From Rheinheimera sp. D18 (lineage in GTDB: Bacteria > Pseudomonadota > Gammaproteobacteria > Enterobacterales > Alteromonadaceae): 64,000 nt of DNA. Shown here in pieces: positions 1-8,412 of the stretch. A program made the position numbers and the translations under genes. Location: NCBI RefSeq assembly GCF_004345025.1, contig NZ_CP037745.1, forward strand, positions 1,364,001 to 1,428,000. The letters are read 5' to 3'. The notes beneath the pieces were generated by a model. That model saw only the letters and a list, made by a program, of their open reading frames with translations. It had not been told where the DNA came from and made no database searches. Each line of letters opens with the position of its first letter. Positions within the stretch are counted from its first letter, which is position 1.

Positions 1-1527
1 GATAGCCAAGCGGAACCCTTGTTAAGTAACGCCGTTAATTTACTTCCCTATCAGTTATTTATCTTGCAGCATAATCAGCTTAAGCCAGTGGCGAATATTA
101 ACCCCGCAAATACCGAGCAGGTAGTGGCGGTATTAGGCTTAGCACTAGAGGATATGCGAGCCATAGCAACTAATACTGGCAAGCTGGTATTTAACAATGA
201 AATTATCACCGCACAGCGCACCGTAGATGCTTTAAGCGACATGGGTGTTAAACATATTGTTGCGCTAACGCACTTGGGTAATCAGCGTGACTTAGCCTTA
301 GCCGCTGCGGTAAACGGCCTTGATGCCATTGTTGGTGGCCACTCGCATAGCCTTTTAGGCGACTTTAGCCATTGGCATTTAGGTACGCAGCGCCGTTATG
401 CCCAGCTGATAACTAATGCCGATGGGCAGGGCCAAACCTGTGTAGTACAGGCGGGCGAATTTGCCCAAGCAATAGGGCAGGTAAACCTTGAATTTAACCG
501 CGCTGGCCAGTTACTTAGCTGTACGGGTAATAATACCATCTTAGCCAGCAATGATTATTATCGAGCCGCAAAGCGTGATAACGCAAACCGAATAGCAACA
601 GATAAACAAGCTCAAACCGAGCGTTATATTGCTGCGTTACCCCGCACTGCACTAGTGGCTGAAGATGCCCGTATGCGAGAGGTGTTAAATACCCAGTACT
701 TACCTGCGGTGCAAAAAGCTTATGGCGCAACCGTTAGCTATACCGATAGGTTAATTGGTCATGTACGTTTACCCGGCTCCGATGGCAGTAATCAACACGG
801 CTCTGAACTGGCGGGTTATATTGCCGATGGCATTACCTTTTGGCTAAACCAACCACAGCTACAAGCGAAAACTGGCCGACAGGTTGATTTTGCCCTAATT
901 GGTGCCGGTAATATTCGGGCATCGTTACAAGCAGGCGCGATATATGAAGGGCATATTCGCCTAGAAGTACTGCCGTTTGATACGCCTTTATCTGTTATCA
1001 GTATTAGAGGCGCTGATATTAATGCACTACTTACCGATGTTATTAGTGCCAGCCTAGTGCCGGGTGCACATACCGGAAAGTATCCTTATAGCGGTAATTT
1101 GCGCTATATCGCCAAACAAACTGCGTTAGGCCAAGCTAGCTTAACTCAGCTACAAGTATGGCGAGATGGCAAGTGGCAAGACATACAGCCTGATACTACA
1201 TACACCATGGCTACCACCAGTTACTTAGCCGATGGTAACGATGGTTGGCAACACCTACAGCAGATACAACAGCAGCATAGCGACCGGCTAGATATTATTT
1301 TACAACAGCAGCAACCCAGTGTATTTGCTGTAATACGGGTTAATGCCACACAAGATAGCAGCGGCAGCACATCATATAAAGCGCAATACAAAACGGTAGA
1401 AAACTTGCCCTGCAAAGCTGAGGGCACCGATTGCAAAGCCGCTGCCAAAGCCTTTATTGATTACTTAACCGCCAAGCCAGAGCTTTGGCAAAAACCGAGG
1501 CAAGCGACAGTGACACTAGAGCGATAA
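1..1527 (+). CDS. Bifunctional metallophosphatase/5'-nucleotidase, 5' end outside window
   Basis: The reading frame is open from base 1, so the N-terminus and its signal peptide and first metal ligands lie upstream of the window. What remains has the end of a calcineurin-like metallophosphatase domain with the metal-binding motif GGHSH near codon 111, then the 5'-nucleotidase C-terminal domain: the IGAGNIRASL and VLPFDTPLSVI stretches near codons 300-330 and TSYLADGNDGW near codon 410, which shape the nucleotide pocket. Family members (UshA/NadN type) are periplasmic and hydrolyse nucleotides or NAD for salvage. The exact substrate cannot be read from the sequence. It is the last core gene before the cassette region, and the first attC-like site begins 23 bp after its stop. 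Confidence 0.9.
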   Translation, partial: DSQAEPLLSNAVNLLPYQLFILQHNQLKPVANINPANTEQVVAVLGLALEDMRAIATNTGKLVFNNEIITAQRTVDALSDMGVKHIVALTHLGNQRDLALAAAVNGLDAIVGGHSHSLLGDFSHWHLGTQRRYAQLITNADGQGQTCVVQAGEFAQAIGQVNLEFNRAGQLLSCTGNNTILASNDYYRAAKRDNANRIATDKQAQTERYIAALPRTALVAEDARMREVLNTQYLPAVQKAYGATVSYTDRLIGHVRLPGSDGSNQHGSELAGYIADGITFWLNQPQLQAKTGRQVDFALIGAGNIRASLQAGAIYEGHIRLEVLPFDTPLSVISIRGADINALLTDVISASLVPGAHTGKYPYSGNLRYIAKQTALGQASLTQLQVWRDGKWQDIQPDTTYTMATTSYLADGNDGWQHLQQIQQQHSDRLDIILQQQQPSVFAVIRVNATQDSSGSTSYKAQYKTVENLPCKAEGTDCKAAAKAFIDYLTAKPELWQKPRQATVTLER

Positions 1528-1550
1528 AGCGGCATTGCCACACAGGCCAA

Positions 1551-1635
1551 ACTTAACAATTACACCGCTGTGCGAAGTTAAAAACTTAACCTGCCAACAG
1601 TGATACTGCGCGCTGGCCTGAACCTGTTGTTAGGC
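1551..1635 (-). repeat. Probable attC recombination site (85 bp)
   Basis: Read on the minus strand, the site starts with GCCTAAC (1635-1629), whose TAA is the stop codon of the DUF3916 remnant, and ends with GTTAAGT (1557-1551), a match to GTTRRRY. The ends GCCTAACAA and TTGTTAAGT are largely complementary, and an imperfect stem lies inside, capped near the GTTAAGTTTTTAAC palindrome. Length and orientation fit a cassette attC. It is more degenerate than the site at 8767-8826. Confidence 0.5.
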
Positions 1636-2133
1636 CTGTTGGCCAAGGCACCACCATTGAACAGTTGTCTCGTCATCCGGTTGTGTAACATCGTGGCCAT
1701 GTTCGATAAGGCTTTGTGGTAGCAGCAACCCTAGTTTTTCAGATATACGCTCTGGTGCGAGTGAATTCTGCTCCCCAAGAAAACCTTTGTAGTAATCCTG
1801 GCTGTAGAAAATGGTTACTTCGCTCCGGTGTAACCAAGGCCATGTAAGCAAGCAGGCTACCCGATAATAGCCTTTTGGATTGTCAGGAGCTGCGTCAGCT
1901 AAATATTTCGCCGCTCTCAAAAGTTGCATAACGCAAAATGCTTGGATTTCAATGGTTGTTTGGTTGTCTTCCACAAGTGCTGAGTGGATTGGAATTTTCC
2001 AATTGAAATACTTTTATTTTGATGTCGATTGAGGGCGAGAGAATCCTTCAAAGCGTGAAGCCCATTTCTCCAGAGACCGGAGGCGACGAGGTATACCTCT
2101 TAATTTTTTATTGCTGACAGCGATCTGTCTCAT
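1630..2133 (-). pseudogene. DUF3916 protein gene interrupted by an in-frame stop
   Basis: Starting from the ATG at 2133, the frame reads a DUF3916-like N-terminus (LRGIPRRLRSLEKWASRFEGF), hits TAA at 2016-2014 (codon 40), then continues in the same frame with YFNWKIPI and a typical DUF3916 C-terminal half (cysteine-rich helix, SEVTIFYSQDYY, final WWCLGQQA). Around the stop the other frame (PSIDIKIK) fits the family better than the zero frame, so a pair of compensating indels at an A/T run is as likely as a point mutation. A GTG at 1974 could start a 114-residue C-terminal product. The function of DUF3916 is unknown. The gene sits exactly between a core site (2138-2144) and an attC (1551-1635), so it is a cassette. 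Confidence 0.75.
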
Positions 2134-2144
2134 AAAGGCCTAAC

Positions 2145-2346
2145 GATGCTGTAGAAAAAGCCATTCCTGACCATTCAACGCATCGCTTTTTTATCCTTTT
2201 AATAATGGCCATAACTTTGCCCTGAGCTATAGATTTTTGCAACATTTATTAATCAATGCATTAACCTTGTCAGTTTTGATTTTCAGTGCTGTGATGAAGC
2301 GTTATTAATGGTTTAACAGGGCTTTTTTGGGCTAGGTGTGGGGTAA
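2145..2346. other. Noncoding stretch between cassette core site and transposase remnant
   Basis: AT-rich, without a convincing gene. It directly follows the GCCTAAC core at 2138-2144 and probably holds the outer noncoding end of the IS1182-like element (the sequence from about 2147, TGCTGTAGAAAAAG, is a candidate terminus). This is inference from position only. Confidence 0.35.
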
Positions 2347-3182
2347 CTACGCCGTTAATTGGCCGTAGTTTTTAAGCTTTTCGATGTTATGAATTAAACA
2401 AAACAATTGCCATTGGCCTTGTACTTTAGCTTTGCCGCGCAAGCTAAAGCGTTTCAGCTTTTTATTAGTGGTAATGTTACCAAATACCGGCTCAACTACC
2501 GACATTCTGTGGCTGTAAATCTGTTTACCCAAAGGGCTATCCACCCGATGTTTCATCCAGTCTGTATAATTTGGCGGTCGATTGTCATTCATGGCAAAGC
2601 TAACTTGTCTGCCTTTACCTTTACGGTGGTTCGCTGCATCAGGGTTATGCATGCACTGCTGCTTCCTATCGCAGTTACGACATTGCAATAACTTACCTTC
2701 GAAGTACGCCATCGGTATACCGCGCTCGTTCGCTCTGACGCCGCGTAAACTTAGTTGTTGCCCCGACGGGCAAATACAGGTTTTACTCACCGGATTAAAA
2801 TTAAACTCACTGCCACTAAACACCGTTTTCTTGCGTATTTTAGTGTCTTGGTGTCGTTTGCCATATTTTTGCTTTTGTTCACTAAACTTTGGATCACGGC
2901 TTCTGAATTGGTTATCAGGGACATAAGCGTTGATATGATTATCGTGCAAATACTGCATATTTTGCTCATTAGCAAAGCCGGTATCGGCAGTGATTATCGT
3001 TTGGGCCTTAAGTATGTTGTCACTGATGGCTAAACGTTGAAATCGGCTTTGAATATTCTCTAATACCGGTTGTAATGTGTGATGCTCTTGGCCTTCACCA
3101 AACACCTGCGCGTCGACAATAATTTGGTGTTTTTTATCCACCGCGGCCACACCGTTATACCCTTGAATTGTCCCCTTACTGG
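2347..3182 (-). mobile_element. 3' remnant of an IS1182-like transposase, cut by IS66
   Basis: The minus-strand frame holds the C-terminal half of an IS1182-type transposase: KGTIQGYNGVAAVDKKHQII, then the DTGFANEQN and NAYVPDNQFR region, a cysteine cluster (CICPSGQ ... CRNCDRKQQC) and the terminal block RMSVVEPVFGNI with IHNIEKLK. Full-length relatives are about 450-500 residues. Here the first half, with the start and the first catalytic acid, is missing because the frame runs into the IS66 left end at 3183. The apparent start MHFARRL is encoded by the IS66 terminal repeat and is not real. The outer IS end may lie just after the core site near 2145, but with the other end lost its terminal repeat cannot be confirmed. 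Confidence 0.85.
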
Positions 3183-3207
3183 GTAAGCGTCTAGCAAAGT
3201 GCACCTA
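3183..3207 (+). repeat. IS66 left terminal inverted repeat
   Basis: The 25-bp left end begins GTAAGCGTCTAGC and ends GCACCTA. It matches the reverse complement of 5534-5558 at 22 of 25 positions. Confidence 0.85.
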
Positions 3208-3263
3208 CCAGTAACTCATCAAATCTCTTAGTCTAATTTCCTCGTTTCAATGAGGAGATAACC

Positions 3264-3563
3264 ATGAGGAAATCACGTAGCCTTGAGCAGTGGCGCAACA
3301 TTATCGAAGAGCAACAAGCTAGCGATTTAACGATTGCTGAGTATTGCCAACAACATGCTTTATCAAAAACCACGTTTTATGCCACAAAAAACAAACTGAG
3401 TGCGTCATCGGGTCATTTTATTCGTGCCAAAATCACCAAACAAATCGACGTTATCGAGCAGCAAAAGCCGTTCACTCTTGCGATTGGCAATGTAACGCTC
3501 AGCTTGCCGACAACAACCTCCGCCACCTTCCTAAGTCAATTATTACGCGACCTTGCTGGATGA
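3264..3563 (+). CDS. tnpA: IS66 accessory protein TnpA (helix-turn-helix)
   Basis: A 99-residue protein beginning MRKSRSLEQWRNIIEEQQ with a helix-turn-helix-like segment around residues 15-40 (DLTIAEYCQQHALSKTTFY), typical of the first ORF of IS66 elements. ATG follows a GAGGAG-like ribosome site in the segment 3249-3256. Its stop overlaps the tnpB start (ATGA, 3560-3563), so the two are translationally coupled. The role of TnpA in IS66 transposition is not fully defined; it is needed together with TnpB and TnpC in characterised members. Confidence 0.88.
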   Translation: MRKSRSLEQWRNIIEEQQASDLTIAEYCQQHALSKTTFYATKNKLSASSGHFIRAKITKQIDVIEQQKPFTLAIGNVTLSLPTTTSATFLSQLLRDLAG

Positions 3564-3919
3564 AAATGTTCGTTAAACCCGACAGTATTTACTTGCACCG
3601 CGATGTTGTGGACTTTCGAAAGTCTATTGATGGCCTTGTTGCTATCGTTGAAAGCGAGTTAAAGCGCGATGCCTATACTGGCGCATTATTTTTATTTTGC
3701 AATAAAGCCAAAGACAAGCTCAAGTTAGTGTACTGGGATAAAACGGGTTTTGCTTTGTGGTACAAACGATTAGAAAAGGATAAGTTCAAATGGCCCAGCC
3801 AGTTAGATAAGCTGGAATGTGAGCTCACCGAGCAACAACTTGTTTGGTTATTATCGGGGTATAATGTGCTTGGTCATCAAGCATTGCGCTATCAGTCTGA
3901 TCTAGAAGAGATCGAATGA
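3560..3919 (+). CDS. tnpB: IS66 accessory protein TnpB
   Basis: 119 residues from MKMFVKPDSIYLHRDVVDFR through the signature DFRKSIDGLVAIVE and LVYWDKTGFALWYKRLE, the hallmark of IS66 Orf2/TnpB. The frame is open upstream, but the ATG at 3560 overlapping the tnpA stop is the conventional start and gives the usual family length (about 115-120). It works with TnpA and TnpC in transposition. This is unrelated to the IS200/IS605 RNA-guided TnpB nucleases. Confidence 0.92.
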   Translation: MKMFVKPDSIYLHRDVVDFRKSIDGLVAIVESELKRDAYTGALFLFCNKAKDKLKLVYWDKTGFALWYKRLEKDKFKWPSQLDKLECELTEQQLVWLLSGYNVLGHQALRYQSDLEEIE

Positions 3920-4003
3920 CGAGTCAACGATCATTGCCACCACGCCAATCATTATCTGCTCTGCCAGCAAGAAAATACGAGTAAACTCTGCTAGATTGTG
4001 GCC

Positions 4004-5536
4004 ATGAAAATTGATGCCCACTCATTACCAGACGACCCAGAGCAACTCAAGCGTATGCTGCTTGAATTGCGCCTTGTTGTGGCAAAAAAAGACGAAGAAT
4101 TGGCTAAGTAAGACGCACAAATTCATGAATTACTTGCAGCCTACAACGCCAAGCTTGCCAAAGAATACGCCAAGAAATCAGAAAAAATGCCAGGCGCGGG
4201 TGAAGTGTTCAATGAAGCGGAAGAAACGCTAGATGAACATGATAAAGCGCTATTAGCGGCGTCTCCCGCCGTAAAGAAAGACAAAGCCAAGCCTAAACGC
4301 ACCCCACTGCCAAAGCAGTTGCCCAGAGTTAACGTGGTTGTTGACCTAGATGATGAGGACAAAATCTGTGATTGCTGTCAAAGCCCCTTGCACAAAATAG
4401 GTGAAAGCAGCAGTGAGGCCTTAGAGCTTGTGCCGGCGCATATCAAAGTGATTAAAACCATTCGCCCTAAATATACCTGCCGCTACTGTGAGCGTGAAGG
4501 TATTGAAAGTGTGATAAAAACCGCCCCGATGCCCGCAACGGCCATAGCAAAAAGTATCGCGACCCCCAGTTTGCTGAGTCAAATAATCACCTGTAAATAC
4601 CAGTTTGGCTTACCACTTTATCGCCAAGAAACACTGTTTGCTAACATCGAAATTGAATTGAGTAGACAAACCATGTCGAGCTGGATGTTACGTTGTGCAC
4701 AACTGTTGTCCCCCCTGTATCAACGCTTAAAAGAGGTGTTGTTATCTCAAGCGGTTATTCATGGTGATGAAACCCCGTTACAGGTGATTAACGCAGATAA
4801 AGCAACAAGCTATATGTGGGTGTATTGTTGTGGTGATGATAAGGCAGTTAAAGGCCGTAATATTGTATTATTTGACTATAACAATAGCCGAGCCGGCCAA
4901 TGTGCTGTTGATTTTCTTGCAGGTTACCAAGGGTATCTGCAGGTTGATGGTTATAAAGCTTACGAGCAAACGCAGGCAACACTGGTTGCGTGTCTTGCGC
5001 ATATACGCCGGAAATTCATCGAAGCCAAAGGAGATAATACAAAAACGGGTAAAGCAGACGTGGTACTGAATCTCATTGGTAAGCTGTACGGCATAGAGCA
5101 AGCCATTAAAGATAAGACGGCTGAAGAAAAATTCAAGGTTAGGCAGCAAAAAGCCAAACCGATAGTGGATGAGTTATATCAGTGGCTGATAAAGCATCAA
5201 GACAAAATGCCACCGAAAATACCGCTGAGTAAAGCCATTAGCTATGGGATAAATCAGTTTGAAAAGTTCCGGCGTTATCTAGAGGATGGCAGGCTCAGTA
5301 TTGATAACAACCGCGCCGAGCGAGCAATAAAGCCGTTCGTAATAGGTCGAAAAAACTGGCTGTTCTCAAACACCAGCAAGGGCGCACATGCCAGTGTCAT
5401 ACTGTATAGTCTTGTTGAAACCGCAAAGGCCAACGATATTATGGTGCATGACTATATCTCAATGTGCTTGCAACACCTTGCTAAGAAGCCTGACAATATT
5501 GACAGGCTTCTACCATGGAATATTAAACACAACTAG
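4004..5536 (+). pseudogene. tnpC: IS66 transposase TnpC with premature stop
   Basis: From ATG 4004 the frame encodes the IS66 leucine-rich N-terminus (MKIDAHSLPDDPEQLKRMLL), then TAA at 4109-4111 (codon 36). It remains open afterwards in the same frame to 5536, with the coil AYNAKLAKEYAKKSEK and all later parts intact: zinc finger CDCCQSP ... CRYCE, the DDE catalytic core with HGDETPLQV and VDGYKAYEQ, and NNRAERAIKPFVIGRKNW. The stop looks like a single change, for example CAA to TAA. Restart at ATG 4187 would give a 449-residue protein with the catalytic domain but no N-terminal coil, so residual activity cannot be excluded. Confidence 0.85.
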
Positions 5537-5558
5537 GTGCCGTTAGCTAGACGCTTAC
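5534..5558 (-). repeat. IS66 right terminal inverted repeat
   Basis: Reverse complement begins GTAAGCGTCTAGC and ends GCACCTA, pairing with 3183-3207 with three mismatches. The tnpC stop lies at its inner edge. Confidence 0.85.
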
Positions 5559-5745
5559 AAACGTTTTTACGTCAGGTCGTAAAAGATAAACATGAAATCG
5601 ACAAGGGCTATGCCAGTATGGTACTTCAAAAAATTAAGGAGGTTTGTCAATAGGATTGTGGGTCATATACCTGGCAATAACACACTGCTCTAAGCTTCGG
5701 CAGTGTGTTCAGCACCTTAAAACAAAATGTATTTTAAGAGTATTA
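5559..5745 (+). other. IS66 right flank: truncated reading-frame tail and a hairpin
   Basis: Directly after the IS66 end, a plus-strand frame from 5561 to the TAG at 5651-5653 encodes about 30 residues (TFLRQVVKDKHEIDKGYASM, then MVLQKIKEVCQ). There is no start of its own, so it looks like the tail of a gene cut by the IS or by the linked deletion; I do not recognise the family. Further on, AACACACTGC (5679-5688) and GCAGTGTGTT (5700-5709) form a perfect 10-bp hairpin with an 11-nt loop, downstream of the minus-strand lipoprotein gene. It may be a terminator, though neither side has a strong U-run. Confidence 0.45.
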
Positions 5746-6714
5746 TTAGTTAGGAAGTATAATTGCACCTTCTACTTTCAATCCAAATCGATTACTGCTG
5801 TAACCAGGCTCTAAAATATCAAGACAATTATCTGTAGACCATAGTGCAAACTTGCAGCTTGTAGCAGATAGTACTTCAAACTCGAATTTTGTAAACTCAT
5901 AACCTTTAATTGGTTGTTCTTCATTAAAAATTGTAGATTCTAAACTATGACTTGCGGGGACATTTCTGAAAACCTTTGTAGTTTGACTCAACAATTTGCG
6001 TACACCTTTTTCATTAATACCGTAAAGGTGACCTTTTATTGTTATCTCGTCTAGTATTAATTTCGACCAGTTGTTAACCACTCTCAAGTTTACTTTGTCG
6101 TATAAACTATAGCCTATGTAATGCGTAGAGTTTCTTAATTCAACTTCAACAGTAGGTTTAAAGCTTTCATTTTTAGCGTATAATAAACTAACCTTACAAT
6201 CACTAATAAAATTTGATACTTTAATAAAAATTGAGTCTTTATCTTCAGTGATTAAATCACAACCATCAGTTTTAACTGTAACTCTTTTAGAGTTGTAATT
6301 ATGTAGAGCAAGAATTTCTACAATACCATCTTTTGAATAAACTGAAGAATTACTAATGAAATCACTTCTACCATCACCAATATTGACAGTACTAACGTCA
6401 TAACGGACTTGTGAAATATTAAAAGAAACTACGCAATTGTCAGTCGGGTTTTTAATAGTAAAATATCCATTTCCTTGATTAATAGTTTCACAGTTGTCAC
6501 CATTTATATTTATAACTTTATATTTATCATCATCTGTAAATTTATATTGTAATTCTCTAGCTTTATTACTCATTAAATTAAATTCTTCAGGACCTTCAAT
6601 TAATAAATGTTTTGGTGTTTTTATTGAAATTTGTCTTTCTGTGCTAAAAATATCACAACCACTGAGGAGTAATAATAAAAAAAAAGTTAATAGAACGGTG
6701 AATTTCAATTTCAT
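5746..6714 (-). CDS. Putative lipoprotein, cassette gene, unknown function
   Basis: A 322-residue protein starting MKLKFTVLLTFFLLLLLSGC: lysines, a long hydrophobic stretch and the lipobox LSGC mark a lipoprotein exported by Sec. The mature part is rich in Asn, Ser, Asp and beta-strand-like sequence, with several Cys (NGDNCET, TDNCVV, DGCDL, SDCKVS, SCKFALWSTDNC) that could pair in the periplasm. I recognise no family. I chose the ATG at 6714, which has GGA about 8 bp upstream; the ATG at 6726 adds four residues but abuts a tandem repeat and has no ribosome site. The gene is strikingly AT-rich compared with its neighbours, a sign of transfer. Confidence 0.75.
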   Translation of the reverse strand: MKLKFTVLLTFFLLLLLSGCDIFSTERQISIKTPKHLLIEGPEEFNLMSNKARELQYKFTDDDKYKVININGDNCETINQGNGYFTIKNPTDNCVVSFNISQVRYDVSTVNIGDGRSDFISNSSVYSKDGIVEILALHNYNSKRVTVKTDGCDLITEDKDSIFIKVSNFISDCKVSLLYAKNESFKPTVEVELRNSTHYIGYSLYDKVNLRVVNNWSKLILDEITIKGHLYGINEKGVRKLLSQTTKVFRNVPASHSLESTIFNEEQPIKGYEFTKFEFEVLSATSCKFALWSTDNCLDILEPGYSSNRFGLKVEGAIILPN

Positions 6715-6725
6715 ATTTAATTCCA

Positions 6726-6793
6726 TTTAATTATTTAATTATTTAATTATTTAATTATTTAATTATTTAATTATTTAATTATTTATTTAATTA
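6726..6793. repeat. Tandem 8-bp repeat (TTTAATTA) upstream of a lipoprotein gene
   Basis: Seven perfect head-to-tail copies of TTTAATTA run from 6726 to 6781, followed by a half copy and one more full copy ending at 6793. The array begins within the upstream ATG of the lipoprotein frame and sits 12 bp before the preferred start. An 8-bp unit can change copy number by slippage, altering promoter spacing or the leader. It contains no G or C, so it adds no start codon. Confidence 0.9.
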
Positions 6794-6887
6794 TTGTATA
6801 TGTTAACATTTTTCTAAATTTACTCAACGAGGACGGAGTTTTTCAAGGTGGTTTTCCGATTTTCCCGTTTTATGCTGCTGCCTGAAC

Positions 6888-8399
6888 CTACACGACTTCC
6901 CTGTTCTGGTCAACTCCAGCCGGACCCTTTCGCCTCGCGTCTTTCTGCTTTTTTCTTTTATGTTTTCGCTCTTTTTCTTTTTGACGCTTCGTGCCGTCAT
7001 CACCGCTTGTTTTTTCTACCGGATATTGATATTGCCTCCTTTTTTCTTCTCTAACATTCCCTTCTTTGAAGAGACTAAGCTTTTCACGCACATCTTGGGC
7101 TTCCGCGTAGTCGTCTTCAGACCAACTAGCTGTATCAATGTATATCATATCTTCACTGCCCCCATTTGAACCGGGGGGATCGGTGCCAACCCCAACCACG
7201 ATCCTTCTTTCGGGCTTTAGAAGCTTTGCAGACTGACAGTAAGCGAATAAAAGCCCGGCTCGAAATTCCCGATATTTTTGGTAGGATTCGAAGCGCACGG
7301 AGACTGGTACTATCAACCAAACATACATAGTTTCGGGGTTGGTGGGCGATAGTAGGAGGCGCACGCCCCTCTGATGTGGTTTTAGTGACTTTAGTTTCTC
7401 AAGTATTGCATCTGCTAGGACTCTACGCCCAACCCTTGATTCGGAGGCAAATTCGCGAATCCCTAGAGTAACTGAGTCAAAATCTTCAGCGTTGCTAAAG
7501 TGCCAAGTGTTGTCCCGTGCGTGATTGCCGAAATACTCAATAAATCGATCGATAAAATAAGAGGAAGCGTCGAGTTCCTTGCCCCTCTTGTATTGTGGTA
7601 AAGATCTTATACTGTCGTAGATGCCTTCTTGCACAACAATAAGGTCGACATCTTGAGCGTAGAAGCCAGGGTCGCGATCCTTGTTTGATTCAGACAAGTA
7701 ATACCCTAGAAGGTCTTCCTCACCTGCTGATATACCTAAACGCCCAGATGAAATAAGTGCTTCCTTATCGGAAAGATAGGTAGTGAAATCATGAACTGTA
7801 TCAAGCTCTCTCATCAAAGTGTCGAGTGCGACATCGTCAAGAACATGGACGAAGCCTTTCTGAGGATTGACTGTCCCTACTTGGAAAGGAGTTTTCTCCA
7901 TTTCCTTTCCAACTACTGTTGGGTTCAACATCAATGAGCCCGAACCTGAGGTATGTTTTCGGAATCTCTCTGTAGCGTTTCTTGCGACCAATACCCGATG
8001 AATCTTAATTTCATCGTTAGGAGGAAATGCAATAGGGAAAGGTTGGGTACACTTACGATCTAAAAATATTCGCTCAGCATGCTCTCTAATAAATTTTTCG
8101 GCGCCGAAAACTTGCGGAGCTGATCTTAATACTGCCTTTCTTACCCATCGGCTCCAATCCAATTCCAAGTTCCCAGTATCTTTAAACGCTATATCCTTAT
8201 CGGAAAAGATAATTACGTGCTCTTTAAATACTACAAACAGATCGCATAGCTCTTTGCCATCACCATTCTCAGTTTTCTTTCCTTCATCAGTATATAGATT
8301 GGCAAAGCACCAAGGGCTTAGAAATGTATTTCTACCTAACCAAGCAAGGTAACGCTCTGATGCTGTCACTCCCTGTTCATTTCCCTGATCGTTACTCAT
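6888..8399 (-). CDS. Orphan 503-residue cassette protein, unknown function
   Basis: Starts at ATG 8399, 14 bp after an attC core, with no signal peptide and no membrane segment, so cytoplasmic. Near residues 50-70 is KELCDLFVVF followed by HVIIFSDKDIAF, a strand-turn-strand pattern that loosely recalls restriction-like nuclease folds, but the expected (D/E)xK is SDK here, so no catalytic claim is made. Residues 130-430 are globular with HRVLVARNATERF, HVLDDVALDTLMRELD and the segment VRLLLSPTNPETMYVWLIVP. The last 60 residues are a highly charged, low-complexity Lys/Arg/Glu tail (KRQKEKERKHKRKKQKDARR). A defence role is possible for large cassette proteins, but nothing here proves it. Confidence 0.75.
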   Translation of the reverse strand: MSNDQGNEQGVTASERYLAWLGRNTFLSPWCFANLYTDEGKKTENGDGKELCDLFVVFKEHVIIFSDKDIAFKDTGNLELDWSRWVRKAVLRSAPQVFGAEKFIREHAERIFLDRKCTQPFPIAFPPNDEIKIHRVLVARNATERFRKHTSGSGSLMLNPTVVGKEMEKTPFQVGTVNPQKGFVHVLDDVALDTLMRELDTVHDFTTYLSDKEALISSGRLGISAGEEDLLGYYLSESNKDRDPGFYAQDVDLIVVQEGIYDSIRSLPQYKRGKELDASSYFIDRFIEYFGNHARDNTWHFSNAEDFDSVTLGIREFASESRVGRRVLADAILEKLKSLKPHQRGVRLLLSPTNPETMYVWLIVPVSVRFESYQKYREFRAGLLFAYCQSAKLLKPERRIVVGVGTDPPGSNGGSEDMIYIDTASWSEDDYAEAQDVREKLSLFKEGNVREEKRRQYQYPVEKTSGDDGTKRQKEKERKHKRKKQKDARRKGPAGVDQNREVV

Positions 8400-8412
8400 T
8401 GCTACCTTTTCG

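Larger units (their letters stand above)
3183..5558 (+). mobile_element. IS66-family insertion sequence (2376 bp)
   Basis: The element has IS66-type ends: the left terminus GTAAGCGTCTAGC (3183 on) is repeated inverted at the right terminus (5558 back), with 3 mismatches in 25 bp. It carries the standard order tnpA, tnpB, tnpC on the plus strand with overlap or short gaps. It interrupts the IS1182-like transposase gene on its left. IS66 elements usually make an 8-bp target duplication, but the flanks here differ (CTTACTGG left, AAACGTTT right), so one side has been rearranged since insertion. The tnpC frame carries a premature stop, so this copy may be inactive. Confidence 0.92.

Noticed and set aside
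2407..3033. Several plus-strand open frames across the IS1182-like remnant
   Set aside because: They are shadows of the minus-strand transposase, with no ribosome sites or family resemblance.
3560..3919. TnpB as an RNA-guided nuclease
   Set aside because: This is the IS66 accessory protein of the same name, 119 residues, with no RuvC motifs.
5679..5709. Perfect 10-bp hairpin as another attC site
   Set aside because: Arms are perfectly symmetric, too short, and no GTTRRRY/RYYYAAC pair fits; more like a terminator.
6848..7054. Plus-strand 68-codon frame
   Set aside because: It is the antisense of the Lys/Arg-rich tail of the 503-residue protein and low in complexity.
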